This document shows positions 52,614 through 61,331 of a DNA stretch of 64,000 nt, piece by piece (position 1 is the stretch's first letter; every line of letters starts with the position of its first letter). A model generated the notes under the pieces. The model was given only the letters and a program-made list of their open reading frames with translations, did not search any database and was not told the origin of the DNA. The stretch covers positions 3,596,001 through 3,660,000 of the forward strand of contig NZ_JAYRYK010000001.1 of assembly GCF_041916975.1 (NCBI RefSeq), in the 5' to 3' direction. The stretch is from Sphingosinicella sp041916975 (lineage in GTDB: Bacteria; Pseudomonadota; Alphaproteobacteria; Sphingomonadales; Sphingomonadaceae). Made by a program: the position numbers and the translations under genes.

Positions 52614-55409
52614 TTACAGCGGCGAACCGCCGAGCTTATAGGTCACCTGCAGGTAGAAGCTGCGACCCACGCTGTCGAACCAGCTGATGTCGTAATACGG
52701 ATAGGCCGAGTAGGTCGGATCCTTCACCGGGTTCTTGTTGAACACGTTCGTCACGGTGAACGACGCGCGGAGGTGATCCGTGAAGTCGTACTGCAGCGTC
52801 GTATTGAACAGGTAGCTCGCCTTGATATAGGCGTCCTCGTCATAGTTCGGCAGCTTGCCGAGCCGCTTGCCTTCCACCGTCCAGCGCAGATCGTCGAGCG
52901 ACCACGTGATGCTGCCCGTCGTCTTGTCGCGCGGGATGTAATAGCCGCTGTCTTCGGCCAGTTTGTTGATCGCCGTATCGCCCGGATACTGGCGGAACTT
53001 GTGGTCGAATACGTGCGTGTGCGCGAGCGAGAGTGCGAACTCGCCGAAGTCTGTCGGCAGGCGGCCATGCAGCGCGATGTCGATGCCGCTCGTCTTTTCA
53101 TGCGCGATGTTGATCGGGTTGATCGACACCGCATCGAGCTCGCCTTCGCTTACACCGCCTGCGAAGCGGTGCACGCGGGCAATCGCGTCCTGGCAGGTCG
53201 GTGAGGCGATATCCACGGGTGTACCGTTCATCGTCTCGCCGATCCGGCAATCGGCTTCGTCACGCAGCAGCGAGTCTATGCTGAGATCCTGCACCTGATT
53301 GGAGAGCGAAACGCGGAAATAGTCGACGGACACGTCGAAATAGCGCGACGGCGCCCAGACGATACCGGCGTTCAGCGACTTGCTGGTTTCCGGCTTCAAC
53401 TGGCGGTTGCCGTTGCGCTGCGCGACGATACCCGAATCGGCATAGCTGCAATCGCCGATATCCTCGTCGGGCTCCTCGGTGCGGCAGAGATAATAGTCCG
53501 TCGCCGAAGGATGGGTATTGCCCGGGCCGGTGAAGACATAGTGCAGGTCGGGTGCGCGGAAGCCGGTGCCGTAGGCGGCACGCACCAGCAGCGTCGAGAC
53601 CGGGCGCAGTTCCATGCCGGCGTTGTACGTGAACTTGCCGACGCCGTTTCCGGCGAAGCGGAAGTGGTCGTAGCGCCCGGCGACAGAGACCTGCAGGAAG
53701 TCCGTCACCGGCGCGCGAAGCTCGCCGCCGAGCGCCCAGTGCGTGCGCTTGCCGTGGCCGTCGCTGTCCTTCAGGCCGTAATAATAATCCGTCAGCGCCA
53801 GCGGATCGGGATTGAGATCATAACCCTGCTTCCCGAACTCGGCGATCGCCGCGAAACCGACCGGCCCCGCGGGCAGCGAGAACAGTTCGGTCGAGGAGAC
53901 GGTGGCCGAAAGATTGTCGGTCCAGCTCTTCGGATTGTAGACGCTGTAAACGGCAATGCTGTCGTATTCCGCCTGCGTCAGCGGCGTGTAGAGACGTTCC
54001 GGATCGGCGTAGAAGACCGGGTAGCCGCTGTCGTCGTCGATGCCGAGCTGTTCGCCGAGGAACAGCGCGTTCGCCTCAGCCGCGATGACCTGCGGGAACT
54101 TCACCTTCGCCTTGTACTCGCTGTGGTTGAACGAGACTTCGTAGGTCCACTTGTCGTCAAGGCTGCCCTTGATACCCGGCGTGATGCTGAACGTCGTCTG
54201 CCGGTTGCGGGTCATCACGTTCGAAAAGCCGCCTGACTCTTCGGGTGTGAACTGGCGCGACCAGTCGTCGAGCACGCCGTCGAAGCTGTTGTAGAACGTC
54301 GTGTCGCTGCTGCCGGAGGAATCCTGGTACGCCCAGTTCAGAACGTCGGGCATCAGCGAGACCTTGCTGATGCCGAACTGCGCGTCGAGGAACAGCTCTG
54401 CGCTGTCCGAAAGCGTCAGGCCGGCGGAGGCGAAGCTGTTGAAGCCCTCGCGGCGCGAGATGATCGTGCCGTAGCCGATCGAAGTGTTGCTGCCGCAGAA
54501 ATAGCCGGGGCCGTAGTCGTCCAGCACGGGGTCATACGCCCCGTAACGCGGCCGCGACGCGTAATAGGTGGAGCCCTCATTCAGATATGAAAGCGCTGCG
54601 CAGGTGTCCGCACCCGGATCCACATATTCGTCATTATCCGGATCGTAACGCAGGAAAACACGTCGGCCGAGAGGGGCGGCCGTCGTCGGGTTGTCGGCAG
54701 TGCTGTCCTGGATTTTGCGCTGGTAGCCCCAGATCGGCTTCTGCAGCATGTATTCGATGCCGCCGACGATGTGGAACGTCTCGTTCGACCAGCCGCTCGT
54801 CGCGCTGATCCGGTGGGAGGCGCCGCCGCCGCGATCCGTGAAACCATAACGGTAATCGAACGTGGTGCCGTCCGCGTTCTTCTTCAGTTCGAAGTTGATG
54901 ACACCGGCGATCGCGTCCGAGCCGTAGATGGCGGACGCGCTGCCGCTCAGCACCTCGACGCGCTCGATGAGGCCGAGCGGGATGTTCGAGATGTCGGTGA
55001 AGTTGCTGCGGCCCTGGAACGGCAGCGGAAAATCGGCAATGCGGCGGCCGTTCACCAGAACCAGCGTGTGGTTCGGTCCGAGGCCGCGCAGGTCGACCTG
55101 CTGCGCGCCGGGCGTGAAGCTCGCGCCGCTGAACGACTGCTGGCTCTGCGTCTCGCCGCCGTTCTGGGTCACGGCGCGCAGGATGTCCGGCACGCTCGTG
55201 TAACCATTTGCGCGAATTGCATCGGCATTTATGACCGTAACAGGCGCAGGCCCTTCCTGACTGAGACGCGGGATGCGCGAACCGAGAACGATGATCTCTT
55301 CGGCATCGACCGCGGCTTCCGTGGTTTGCGCCATTGCGGACGTGGCAAGCGCGGGAAGGCAACAGCCCAGCCCCAGCAGGAGCTTGGCGCGGAATTGAGC
55401 GTTTTTCAT
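52614..55409 (-). CDS. TonB-dependent receptor 6 (large, FecA/OMR-like)
   Basis: A 931-residue receptor, larger than the other five. Signal peptide ending ATSAMAQTT, then EEIIVLGSRIPR as the Ton-box region, PDILRAVTQNGGE, LVLVNGRRIADFP and IERVEVLSGSASAIYGSDAIAGVINFELK in the plug, a motif set of receptors often paired with peptidases in sphingomonads and xanthomonads. The barrel ends VTYKLGGSPL, without a terminal aromatic residue. The ATG at 55409 follows GGGG. It is convergent with the peptidase operon and divergent from the cyanophycinase fusion, so it may take up their peptide products (inference). Confidence 0.92.
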   Translation of the reverse strand: MKNAQFRAKLLLGLGCCLPALATSAMAQTTEAAVDAEEIIVLGSRIPRLSQEGPAPVTVINADAIRANGYTSVPDILRAVTQNGGETQSQQSFSGASFTPGAQQVDLRGLGPNHTLVLVNGRRIADFPLPFQGRSNFTDISNIPLGLIERVEVLSGSASAIYGSDAIAGVINFELKKNADGTTFDYRYGFTDRGGGASHRISATSGWSNETFHIVGGIEYMLQKPIWGYQRKIQDSTADNPTTAAPLGRRVFLRYDPDNDEYVDPGADTCAALSYLNEGSTYYASRPRYGAYDPVLDDYGPGYFCGSNTSIGYGTIISRREGFNSFASAGLTLSDSAELFLDAQFGISKVSLMPDVLNWAYQDSSGSSDTTFYNSFDGVLDDWSRQFTPEESGGFSNVMTRNRQTTFSITPGIKGSLDDKWTYEVSFNHSEYKAKVKFPQVIAAEANALFLGEQLGIDDDSGYPVFYADPERLYTPLTQAEYDSIAVYSVYNPKSWTDNLSATVSSTELFSLPAGPVGFAAIAEFGKQGYDLNPDPLALTDYYYGLKDSDGHGKRTHWALGGELRAPVTDFLQVSVAGRYDHFRFAGNGVGKFTYNAGMELRPVSTLLVRAAYGTGFRAPDLHYVFTGPGNTHPSATDYYLCRTEEPDEDIGDCSYADSGIVAQRNGNRQLKPETSKSLNAGIVWAPSRYFDVSVDYFRVSLSNQVQDLSIDSLLRDEADCRIGETMNGTPVDIASPTCQDAIARVHRFAGGVSEGELDAVSINPINIAHEKTSGIDIALHGRLPTDFGEFALSLAHTHVFDHKFRQYPGDTAINKLAEDSGYYIPRDKTTGSITWSLDDLRWTVEGKRLGKLPNYDEDAYIKASYLFNTTLQYDFTDHLRASFTVTNVFNKNPVKDPTYSAYPYYDISWFDSVGRSFYLQVTYKLGGSPL

Positions 55410-55597
55410 AGGGTTCCCCAGTTTCGGGCATCGCCCTCGCGGTCCTCTGACCGTGCCAGGAATGCCTTCTTGGCTTCGAGCAGAAGCCGCGAAAAATTTC
55501 AACACTCTGCGTGACAGAATAAGAACATTGTTCCCATGTGCGATCATTATGTAACATAATGCTCTCATGTCGTGTTTTTCGCAGGAGGGTCGGCCGG

Positions 55598-57526
55598 GTG
55601 CTGAAATCGGGATTGTCAAAAGCGCTGCTTTCGGCGCTGATCGGGCTGTTCTTCGTGGTGTCGCCGACGTTCGCGAAGGGGCGCTATAGCCACTATGCGC
55701 TTGGCGATCTTGCTGCGGCGACTCCGTCCCCCGTCTCCGGCGGGCTTCTGCTCATGGGTGGCGGCGACCGGAATCACGATGCGATGCGCTGGTTCTTCGG
55801 CAAGGCCGGGAACGGTCATATCGTCATCCTGCGCGCGTCGCTGGGGCCGGAGATCGGCAAGGAGTTCTACAACGAGCTTGGCGGCATCGCGTCTGCCGAG
55901 ACCTTCGTCTTCAAGGATCGCGCGGCCGCTGCGGACCCGAAGATCCTCGCCAGCCTGAAGCGTGCGGACGGCATCTTCATCGCGGGCGGCGACCAGTCGC
56001 GTTACGTGCGCTACTGGAAGGGCACCGAGGTCGAGGACATTCTGAACGCGCACGTCGCGGCCGGAAAGCCGCTGGCCGGAACGAGTGCGGGCCTCGCCAT
56101 GCTCGGCGAGCAGCTTTACAGCGCGGCCGTCGGCAGCATCAAAAGCCACGAGGCGCTCGCCGATCCCTTCGGCGCTGCCAACACGATCGAACGCGATTTC
56201 CTGAACCTGTCGCTGCTGAAGGGCGTCGTCACCGACACGCATTTCAAGGAGCGCAACCGCCTCGGGCGCCTGTTCGCCTTCCTCGCGAAGGCGCAGGCCG
56301 GCCGCGCGGCCGGCCTGCCGCCGATGCTGGGTCTCGGCGTCGATGAAAGCGCCGCGCTCGCGGTGGAGCCCGATGGCAGCGGGCGCATCTATGCCACCGC
56401 GCCTGATGGCGGCGCATGGCTGGTGGACGGCACGGCGCTGCGCGATCTCCCCACCACCGGCCCGCTCGTAGCGCCGCGCATCCGCGTCGTGGGCATCGGC
56501 GCCGGCTCGGTCGTGCACCTGCCCTCGGGCGAGGTGGAGAACCCCGTCTTCACGCGCGCATACGCTGCGCATGGCGGCAAGATCAGCGAAGTGCCGCTCT
56601 GGTCGATCGCTATTCACGGCGGCGCCGGGGTCATCGATCGCGGGGCGCTCACGCCCGAAAAAGACGCCGCCTACCGCGCCGGGCTGGACGCGGCGCTGCA
56701 GGCGGGCGGCGCGGTCCTCGGCAAGGGCGGCACGGCGCTCGACGCCGTTGCCGCCGCGGTGCGCGTGCTTGAAGACAATCCGCTGTTCAACGCGGGCCGC
56801 GGCGCGGTCTTCACCGCGGAGGGCCGCAACGAGCTCGACGCTTCCATCATGGACGGCCGGACGCTGAAGGCGGGCGCGGTCGCGGGCGTCACGCGCACGC
56901 GCCACCCGATCGATCTTGCCCGCGCGGTGATGGAGCGCACGCCCCACGTGATGCTCGCCGGGCCGGGCGCGGATCGCTTCTCCGCCGAGCAGGGCCTCGA
57001 ACAGGTCGATCCATCGTGGTTCCGCACCGAGGAGCGCTGGCAGCAGTTCCAGGCCTGGAAGAGCCGCCAGCAAGCCGCCGCGCTCGATCCCACGCACCCG
57101 TTCGGCACGGTGGGCGCCGTGGCGCTCGATGCGGCGGGCGATCTCGCGGCGGCGACCTCCACCGGCGGCATGACCGGAAAGCGTTGGGGCCGCGTCGGCG
57201 ATTCCCCGATCATCGGCGCGGGCACCTATGCGCGGAACGGCCAGTGCGCGGTCTCCGCGACGGGCTCAGGCGAATACTTCATCCGCGAAAGCGCCGCCCG
57301 TCAGGTGTGCGACCGCGTGGCGTGGCGCGGGGAGAGCCTGTCCGATGCCGCGAAGGCGACGATCGCCGCCGTCGGCGCGATCGGCGGAGACGGCGGCCTC
57401 ATCGCGATGGGCGCGGACGGCCGCTCGGCCTTCGCCATCAACGACCTCGGCATGTACCGCGGCCGCATGGCTGCGGGCGGCGCGCCCGAAACGGCGATCT
57501 ATGCGGATGAAACCCTGAAGGACTGA
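55598..57526 (+). CDS. Secreted cyanophycinase (S51) / isoaspartyl peptidase fusion
   Basis: A 642-residue two-domain hydrolase with a signal peptide (residues 1-27, LLSALIGLFFVVSPTFAKG). Residues about 45-320 are an S51 cyanophycinase-like domain: nucleophile Ser163 in GTSAGLAML and His215 in DTHFKERNRLGR, matching the cyanophycinase HF..R.RLGR motif. Residues about 334-642 are a plant-type isoaspartyl peptidase/L-asparaginase with the self-cleaving Thr504 in GTVGAVALD and the substrate loops GRVGDSP and TSTGGMTG. Together the parts could cut a beta-linked Asp polymer to dipeptides and then to amino acids. GTG at 55598 is chosen from AGGAGG upstream and the signal peptide. It is divergent from TonB receptor 6. 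Confidence 0.9.
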   Translation: MLKSGLSKALLSALIGLFFVVSPTFAKGRYSHYALGDLAAATPSPVSGGLLLMGGGDRNHDAMRWFFGKAGNGHIVILRASLGPEIGKEFYNELGGIASAETFVFKDRAAAADPKILASLKRADGIFIAGGDQSRYVRYWKGTEVEDILNAHVAAGKPLAGTSAGLAMLGEQLYSAAVGSIKSHEALADPFGAANTIERDFLNLSLLKGVVTDTHFKERNRLGRLFAFLAKAQAGRAAGLPPMLGLGVDESAALAVEPDGSGRIYATAPDGGAWLVDGTALRDLPTTGPLVAPRIRVVGIGAGSVVHLPSGEVENPVFTRAYAAHGGKISEVPLWSIAIHGGAGVIDRGALTPEKDAAYRAGLDAALQAGGAVLGKGGTALDAVAAAVRVLEDNPLFNAGRGAVFTAEGRNELDASIMDGRTLKAGAVAGVTRTRHPIDLARAVMERTPHVMLAGPGADRFSAEQGLEQVDPSWFRTEERWQQFQAWKSRQQAAALDPTHPFGTVGAVALDAAGDLAAATSTGGMTGKRWGRVGDSPIIGAGTYARNGQCAVSATGSGEYFIRESAARQVCDRVAWRGESLSDAAKATIAAVGAIGGDGGLIAMGADGRSAFAINDLGMYRGRMAAGGAPETAIYADETLKD

Positions 57527-57593
57527 CACTGCCGCCGCTTGCTTTGCGGCGCGTCTTGTCCTTAGCTCCCCCCAGACGATGGGGAGATCGATG

Positions 57594-59660
57594 ATGCGCT
57601 TGGTTCTGATCGCGGCGCTGCTGGCGTCTGCCGCTCCTGGTGTTCGCGCGCATGAAGCGCCCGCGCCGGCCGTTCAGTCGAAGCCCGTTCCGAAGGACCA
57701 GCTGCTGAAGCCGCCCGCGGACGCGGTGCATTATCTCATGGTGTCGGAGGCGGGCGCGCACGGCAGCCAGTGGCGCTGGCAGCTGCCCGATGGCCGCACG
57801 GCGTATCGCTGGTCGCAGGAGCTGCGCGGCTGGATCACCGAGATGGACCAGGTGACACGCTTCGGCAAGGACGGCGCCATAGAGGCGCTGACGGTGCGCG
57901 GCGTCACCATGTCGGGCGATGCGGCGGAAGAGTTCCGCGTCGCGAATGGCCGCGCCACCTGGAAAACCGCGAACGACGCGGGCGAGGCGCCTGCGGGCGC
58001 GTGGTACATTCCGGCGGGCGGTGTCGGCATCGCGGGCGCCCCGCTGATCGAGGCGCTTGCCGCGGCGGGCGACAAGGGCCTCGATTTCCTGCCGAGCGGC
58101 AAGGGCCGCATGACCTTCGGCGGCACGCAGACGATCAACGGCCCCTCCGGCCCCAAGACCGTCCAGCTCGCCTTCATCAGCGGCATCATGCCCTCGCCGG
58201 TTCCCGTGTGGCTCGATGAGAACAAGCGCTATTTCGGCGAGGTCAGCTACATCTCGCTCCTCCCGGCCGGGTACGAGGGCGCGCTGCGCCAACTCCGCGA
58301 CGCGCAGGACGCCGCGACCGCAGAGGCTGTCGAGGGCATCGCGAAGCGCTTCCTCGATCCCGCCGCGAAGGCCCCGGTCCTCTTCGACAACGTCCAGCTC
58401 TTCGATGCCGACAAGGGCGTGTTCCTGGCAGGCAAGGCGGTCCTCGCGCAGGATGGCAAGATCGCGGCGATCGGCGCGGCGGGTTCGCTGAAGGCGCCCG
58501 CCGGCGCGCGCGTCATCGATGGCCGCGGCAAGACGCTGGTGCCCGGCATCTGGGATAGCCACCTCCACATCGGCGACGATTGGAGCGTGCTCAGCAACAT
58601 CGCGAACGGCATCACCAGCTTCCGCAGCCCCGGCACCACGTTCGATCGCGCGGTGGAGGTGGTGAAGCGCCGCGCCGCCGGCAAGCTGCTGATGGGCGAG
58701 CCCTTCATCTCCGCCATTGTGGACAAGAAGGATCCGCTCGCCGCGCAGGGCGCGGAGGTCGTCAGCAGCGAGGCGGAAACCATCGCCGCCGTGCGCCGCA
58801 TCAAGGATGCGGGCCTTTGGGGCGTGAAGTTCTACACCTCGATGAACCCGGCGTGGATCGCCCCCGCCGCGGCGGAGGCGCACCGCCTCGGCCTCCACGT
58901 GCACGGCCACGTGCCCGCCACGATGAAGCCGAGCGAGGCCGTCGCCGCCGGTTACGACGAGCTTACCCACCTCAATTTCGTGGTGATGGAGGCGATGCCG
59001 CGCGCGGTGATCGACAAGGCGAACACCCGCCAGCGCATGGAGGGGCCGGCGCGCTACTTCAAGGATGTCGATCTCGACGGCCCCTTGATGAAGGGCTTCA
59101 TCGCCGATCTCGCCCGCCGCAAGACACAGGTGGACCCCACCATCGTCATCTTCGAAGGGATGCTCACGCAGGATGGCGGAAAGCCCCATCCGGCCTACGC
59201 GCCCTACATGGGCATCATCTCCCCGGTCATGGAGCGCGCGCAGTTCACCAGCGGCGGCTATCCGCTGGTCGAGGGACTGACGCGCGATGATTATCGCCAA
59301 AGCTATGCGAAGATGGTGGAGCTGGTCGGCCGGCTCCACAAGGCGGGCGTCCCCATCGTGGCGGGCACGGACGGCTGGGGGATAGAGCTCATCCGCGAGC
59401 TTGAAATCTATCAGCAGGCCGGCTTCACCCCCGCCGAGGCGCTGCAGAGCGCAACCATCGTCCCCGCGCGCGTGGTGGGCGCCGACGCGCGCACCGGCTC
59501 GATCGCGGTGGGCAAGGAAGCGGACATGGTGCTGGTGGACGGCGACCCCTCAACCGACCTCGGCGCGCTCCGCCGCGTGATGACCGTGGTCAGCGATGGC
59601 TATGTGATGGATGCGGCGGCGTTGCGGAAGGCGGCGGGGTATAGCGGGGCGCCGAAGTAG
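57594..59660 (+). CDS. Secreted amidohydrolase, large two-domain type
   Basis: A 688-residue protein with a signal peptide (MRLVLIAALLASAAPGVRA) and a long N-terminal domain of about 290 residues before the amidohydrolase TIM barrel. Metal-site elements are SHLHIG, KFYTS, HGHVP, THLNF and AGTDGW, as in imidazolonepropionase-like dipeptidases. The barrel matches the cytoplasmic amidohydrolase at 34383 in pattern but not length. GGGGAG precedes ATG 57591/57594. It follows the cyanophycinase fusion by 67 nt in the same direction, so co-transcription is likely and a role in dipeptide hydrolysis is plausible. The stop is followed, in frame, by an M19 remnant. Confidence 0.88.
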   Translation: MRLVLIAALLASAAPGVRAHEAPAPAVQSKPVPKDQLLKPPADAVHYLMVSEAGAHGSQWRWQLPDGRTAYRWSQELRGWITEMDQVTRFGKDGAIEALTVRGVTMSGDAAEEFRVANGRATWKTANDAGEAPAGAWYIPAGGVGIAGAPLIEALAAAGDKGLDFLPSGKGRMTFGGTQTINGPSGPKTVQLAFISGIMPSPVPVWLDENKRYFGEVSYISLLPAGYEGALRQLRDAQDAATAEAVEGIAKRFLDPAAKAPVLFDNVQLFDADKGVFLAGKAVLAQDGKIAAIGAAGSLKAPAGARVIDGRGKTLVPGIWDSHLHIGDDWSVLSNIANGITSFRSPGTTFDRAVEVVKRRAAGKLLMGEPFISAIVDKKDPLAAQGAEVVSSEAETIAAVRRIKDAGLWGVKFYTSMNPAWIAPAAAEAHRLGLHVHGHVPATMKPSEAVAAGYDELTHLNFVVMEAMPRAVIDKANTRQRMEGPARYFKDVDLDGPLMKGFIADLARRKTQVDPTIVIFEGMLTQDGGKPHPAYAPYMGIISPVMERAQFTSGGYPLVEGLTRDDYRQSYAKMVELVGRLHKAGVPIVAGTDGWGIELIRELEIYQQAGFTPAEALQSATIVPARVVGADARTGSIAVGKEADMVLVDGDPSTDLGALRRVMTVVSDGYVMDAAALRKAAGYSGAPK

Positions 59661-59822
59661 GGGGAGGCCGACGGGCCGGTTGCGGTCCCCGATCTCAACA
59701 GCGCCCGCCGCATGGAACTCATCGCCGCCGAAATGGACCGCGCGAAGTACCCGGCGCGCGTCATCGAAAAGGTGATCGGCGGGAATTTCGACCGGCTGTT
59801 CCGGGAGGTTTGGGCAGGCTGA
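59661..59822 (+). pseudogene. Broken 3' end of a second M19 dipeptidase gene
   Basis: Directly after the amidohydrolase stop, and in the same frame, 52 codons (59664-59822) reproduce the C-terminus of the M19 gene at 52394-52552, from GPVAVPDLNSARRME through VIGGNFDRLFREVW and a TGA. By hand count 138 of 159 bases and 47 of 52 residues agree, with most changes at third codon positions. No start, Tat signal or metal-site region is present, so it is a remnant left by a deletion or recombination. Its right end abuts the AT-rich insert. Confidence 0.85.
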
Positions 59823-59850
59823 GGGGAGGGGTGCCCTAAGAGCGTTAGTA

Positions 59851-60465
59851 TTAAGAAAATATTGTGCGAAACGTGAGGTTTACGCGAGGTCCAAGAGCTT
59901 GACGCTCCTTGGCAATCCCGTGCTTGTAATTGTGCTGAGTATCCCCTTTCATCAAAAGGAGACTTCCTGATCTAAGGATAATTTTTACAGGCTTTTTTCG
60001 AAAATCTATCTTGCTCTTGAATGTAAGCGGTCTAGATGCCCCTAAAGAAACTGAAGCAATGGATGGTTTACTTCCAAGCTCTTTTTCATCATCGCTATGT
60101 AAGCCCATGCTATCATTGTTGTCTCTATAGAAATTTAATAAAACACTATTAAAATTTAAATCAGTAGCGCGCTCAATTTTGTCTCGTATATTTAGGAGAA
60201 TTTCAGTCCAAGGAAGTGGATCTAGTTTTATACCAGAATAGCTATAGGATTTTCCTGCATCACCGTACCATGCAACTAGTCTAGGCTGTTGGTGGGTTCG
60301 GCCCCAGACGTTGATGTTCTCTTGTCGCCAAGGAGTTTCGTCAATTAGGCGTCTTAAAAGGAGATCGGGCGGGAAGCCTAGATCAAAATCTGGCTGATAA
60401 TAAACTTCCGCATTTTGGAGCGGGATTCGTTCCAATTTTTTTGGAATGGAGAATAGGTCTCTCAT
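59851..60465 (-). CDS. AlkB-like 2-oxoglutarate/Fe(II) dioxygenase
   Basis: A 204-residue oxygenase of the AlkB superfamily, closest in pattern to the ALKBH2/3 type. The iron ligands are His123 and Asp125 in GLHSDDE and His182 in YKHGI; 2-oxoglutarate is held by Arg194 in GPRVNLTFR, with the second Arg at 200. Substrates would be alkylated bases in DNA or RNA. Unlike nearby genes it is AT-rich with many AAA, ATT and TTA codons. Its ATG overlaps the end of the putative methyltransferase gene (ATGA), so the two are made together. There is no regulator or SOS-type site visible. Confidence 0.92.
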   Translation of the reverse strand: MRDLFSIPKKLERIPLQNAEVYYQPDFDLGFPPDLLLRRLIDETPWRQENINVWGRTHQQPRLVAWYGDAGKSYSYSGIKLDPLPWTEILLNIRDKIERATDLNFNSVLLNFYRDNNDSMGLHSDDEKELGSKPSIASVSLGASRPLTFKSKIDFRKKPVKIILRSGSLLLMKGDTQHNYKHGIAKERQALGPRVNLTFRTIFS

Positions 60466-61331
60466 TGTATTTTTTTAAGAATTCTAATTGTAATCATTGA
60501 CTTCATTTTGGGATGTTGTTCAAATCTGCTTTTGTATTCACCTAAATGATCTGATTGCTCAGAGTATCTCGGCGTAGTCCATTGATTATCTTGTTCGTAC
60601 AATACTTGAATATCCTTGCGGCTGCGCCAGAAGCTGTCAAAGAATTCGTTGAATTCCTTGTGGCCATTATCAACATACAGAAAATTCGTCCCAACATCGG
60701 ATTCTGTGAAGATTTTTTCCCAGAAATCTCCAATTACACCCGAATTGTCAAATGACTTCACTTCAGAAACAAAGTAAATAAATGTAAATAGATCAGCTCT
60801 AAGAAATTTCTTTTGGCTCGCCCAAGATGTTGGTTTAGTCACATCTAGGGGTTGAAAATTAACATTTATTGCAACGTCACTGGAAATGGCGTCTCCAATC
60901 TCTGTCCACGTATCTGCCCAAGATTGCTCTCCGTCGAGAAGATAGCATGTAAGCTTTTTAAGTGGTTCATCTTTGTTCTCGGAGAGATATTTTATTACAC
61001 CAGTTACGTCGCTCCCTGGGCCTCCCCCTATGCAAGTCAACCTTGCTGTCTCGCTTTGAAAGATAGTACCTTTGTTTGCAATTTTTAATTCTTCAAGGGC
61101 CTGAACAACATAATCTCCATGAGTTGCAACATACTTAAGAACATATGCAAATCGTGTTGCGGGATCGCGATAATCAACGGGCTGACGTTTTGTATTTACT
61201 AGTTCTTTGTAGCAATCGCTGAGGTATGAAATCTTCTCTTTTATCTTATCATCGAGAAGTTCGCCATGTTCTTTCTTGCCCTCAGTATACAATTCATCTA
61301 AAGCCAACTTCACAAGTTCAAATAGAGTCAT
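60462..61331 (-). CDS. Putative SAM-dependent methyltransferase coupled to AlkB-like gene
   Basis: A 289-residue protein with no certain family. RLTCIGGGPGSDVTGVIKYL (about 97-116) resembles a class I methyltransferase motif I, with the Gly-rich loop at 102-108, followed at the right distance by LTCYLLDGEQSWADTW, where the acidic DGE could bind SAM ribose. An N-terminal helical part (VDYRDPATRFAYVLKYVATHGDYV) precedes it. The gene is AT-rich and starts with ATG at 61331. It overlaps the AlkB-like gene by four bases. It may modify the same nucleic acid that AlkB demethylates, or may be a degenerate binder; no target motif is visible. Confidence 0.65.
   Translation of the reverse strand: MTLFELVKLALDELYTEGKKEHGELLDDKIKEKISYLSDCYKELVNTKRQPVDYRDPATRFAYVLKYVATHGDYVVQALEELKIANKGTIFQSETARLTCIGGGPGSDVTGVIKYLSENKDEPLKKLTCYLLDGEQSWADTWTEIGDAISSDVAINVNFQPLDVTKPTSWASQKKFLRADLFTFIYFVSEVKSFDNSGVIGDFWEKIFTESDVGTNFLYVDNGHKEFNEFFDSFWRSRKDIQVLYEQDNQWTTPRYSEQSDHLGEYKSRFEQHPKMKSMITIRILKKIQ

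Noticed and set aside
55410..55619. 70-residue extension of TonB receptor 6 to 55619
   Set aside because: It would run through the promoter region and precede the signal peptide; ATG at 55409 has GGGG upstream.
55598..57526. Simple plant-type asparaginase
   Set aside because: The N-terminal 300 residues carry a full S51 active-site motif set, so the protein is not a lone asparaginase.
59851..60465. AlkB as part of an Ada-type adaptive response operon
   Set aside because: No ada-like regulator, ogt or alkA gene is nearby, and the partner gene is a putative methyltransferase of another kind.
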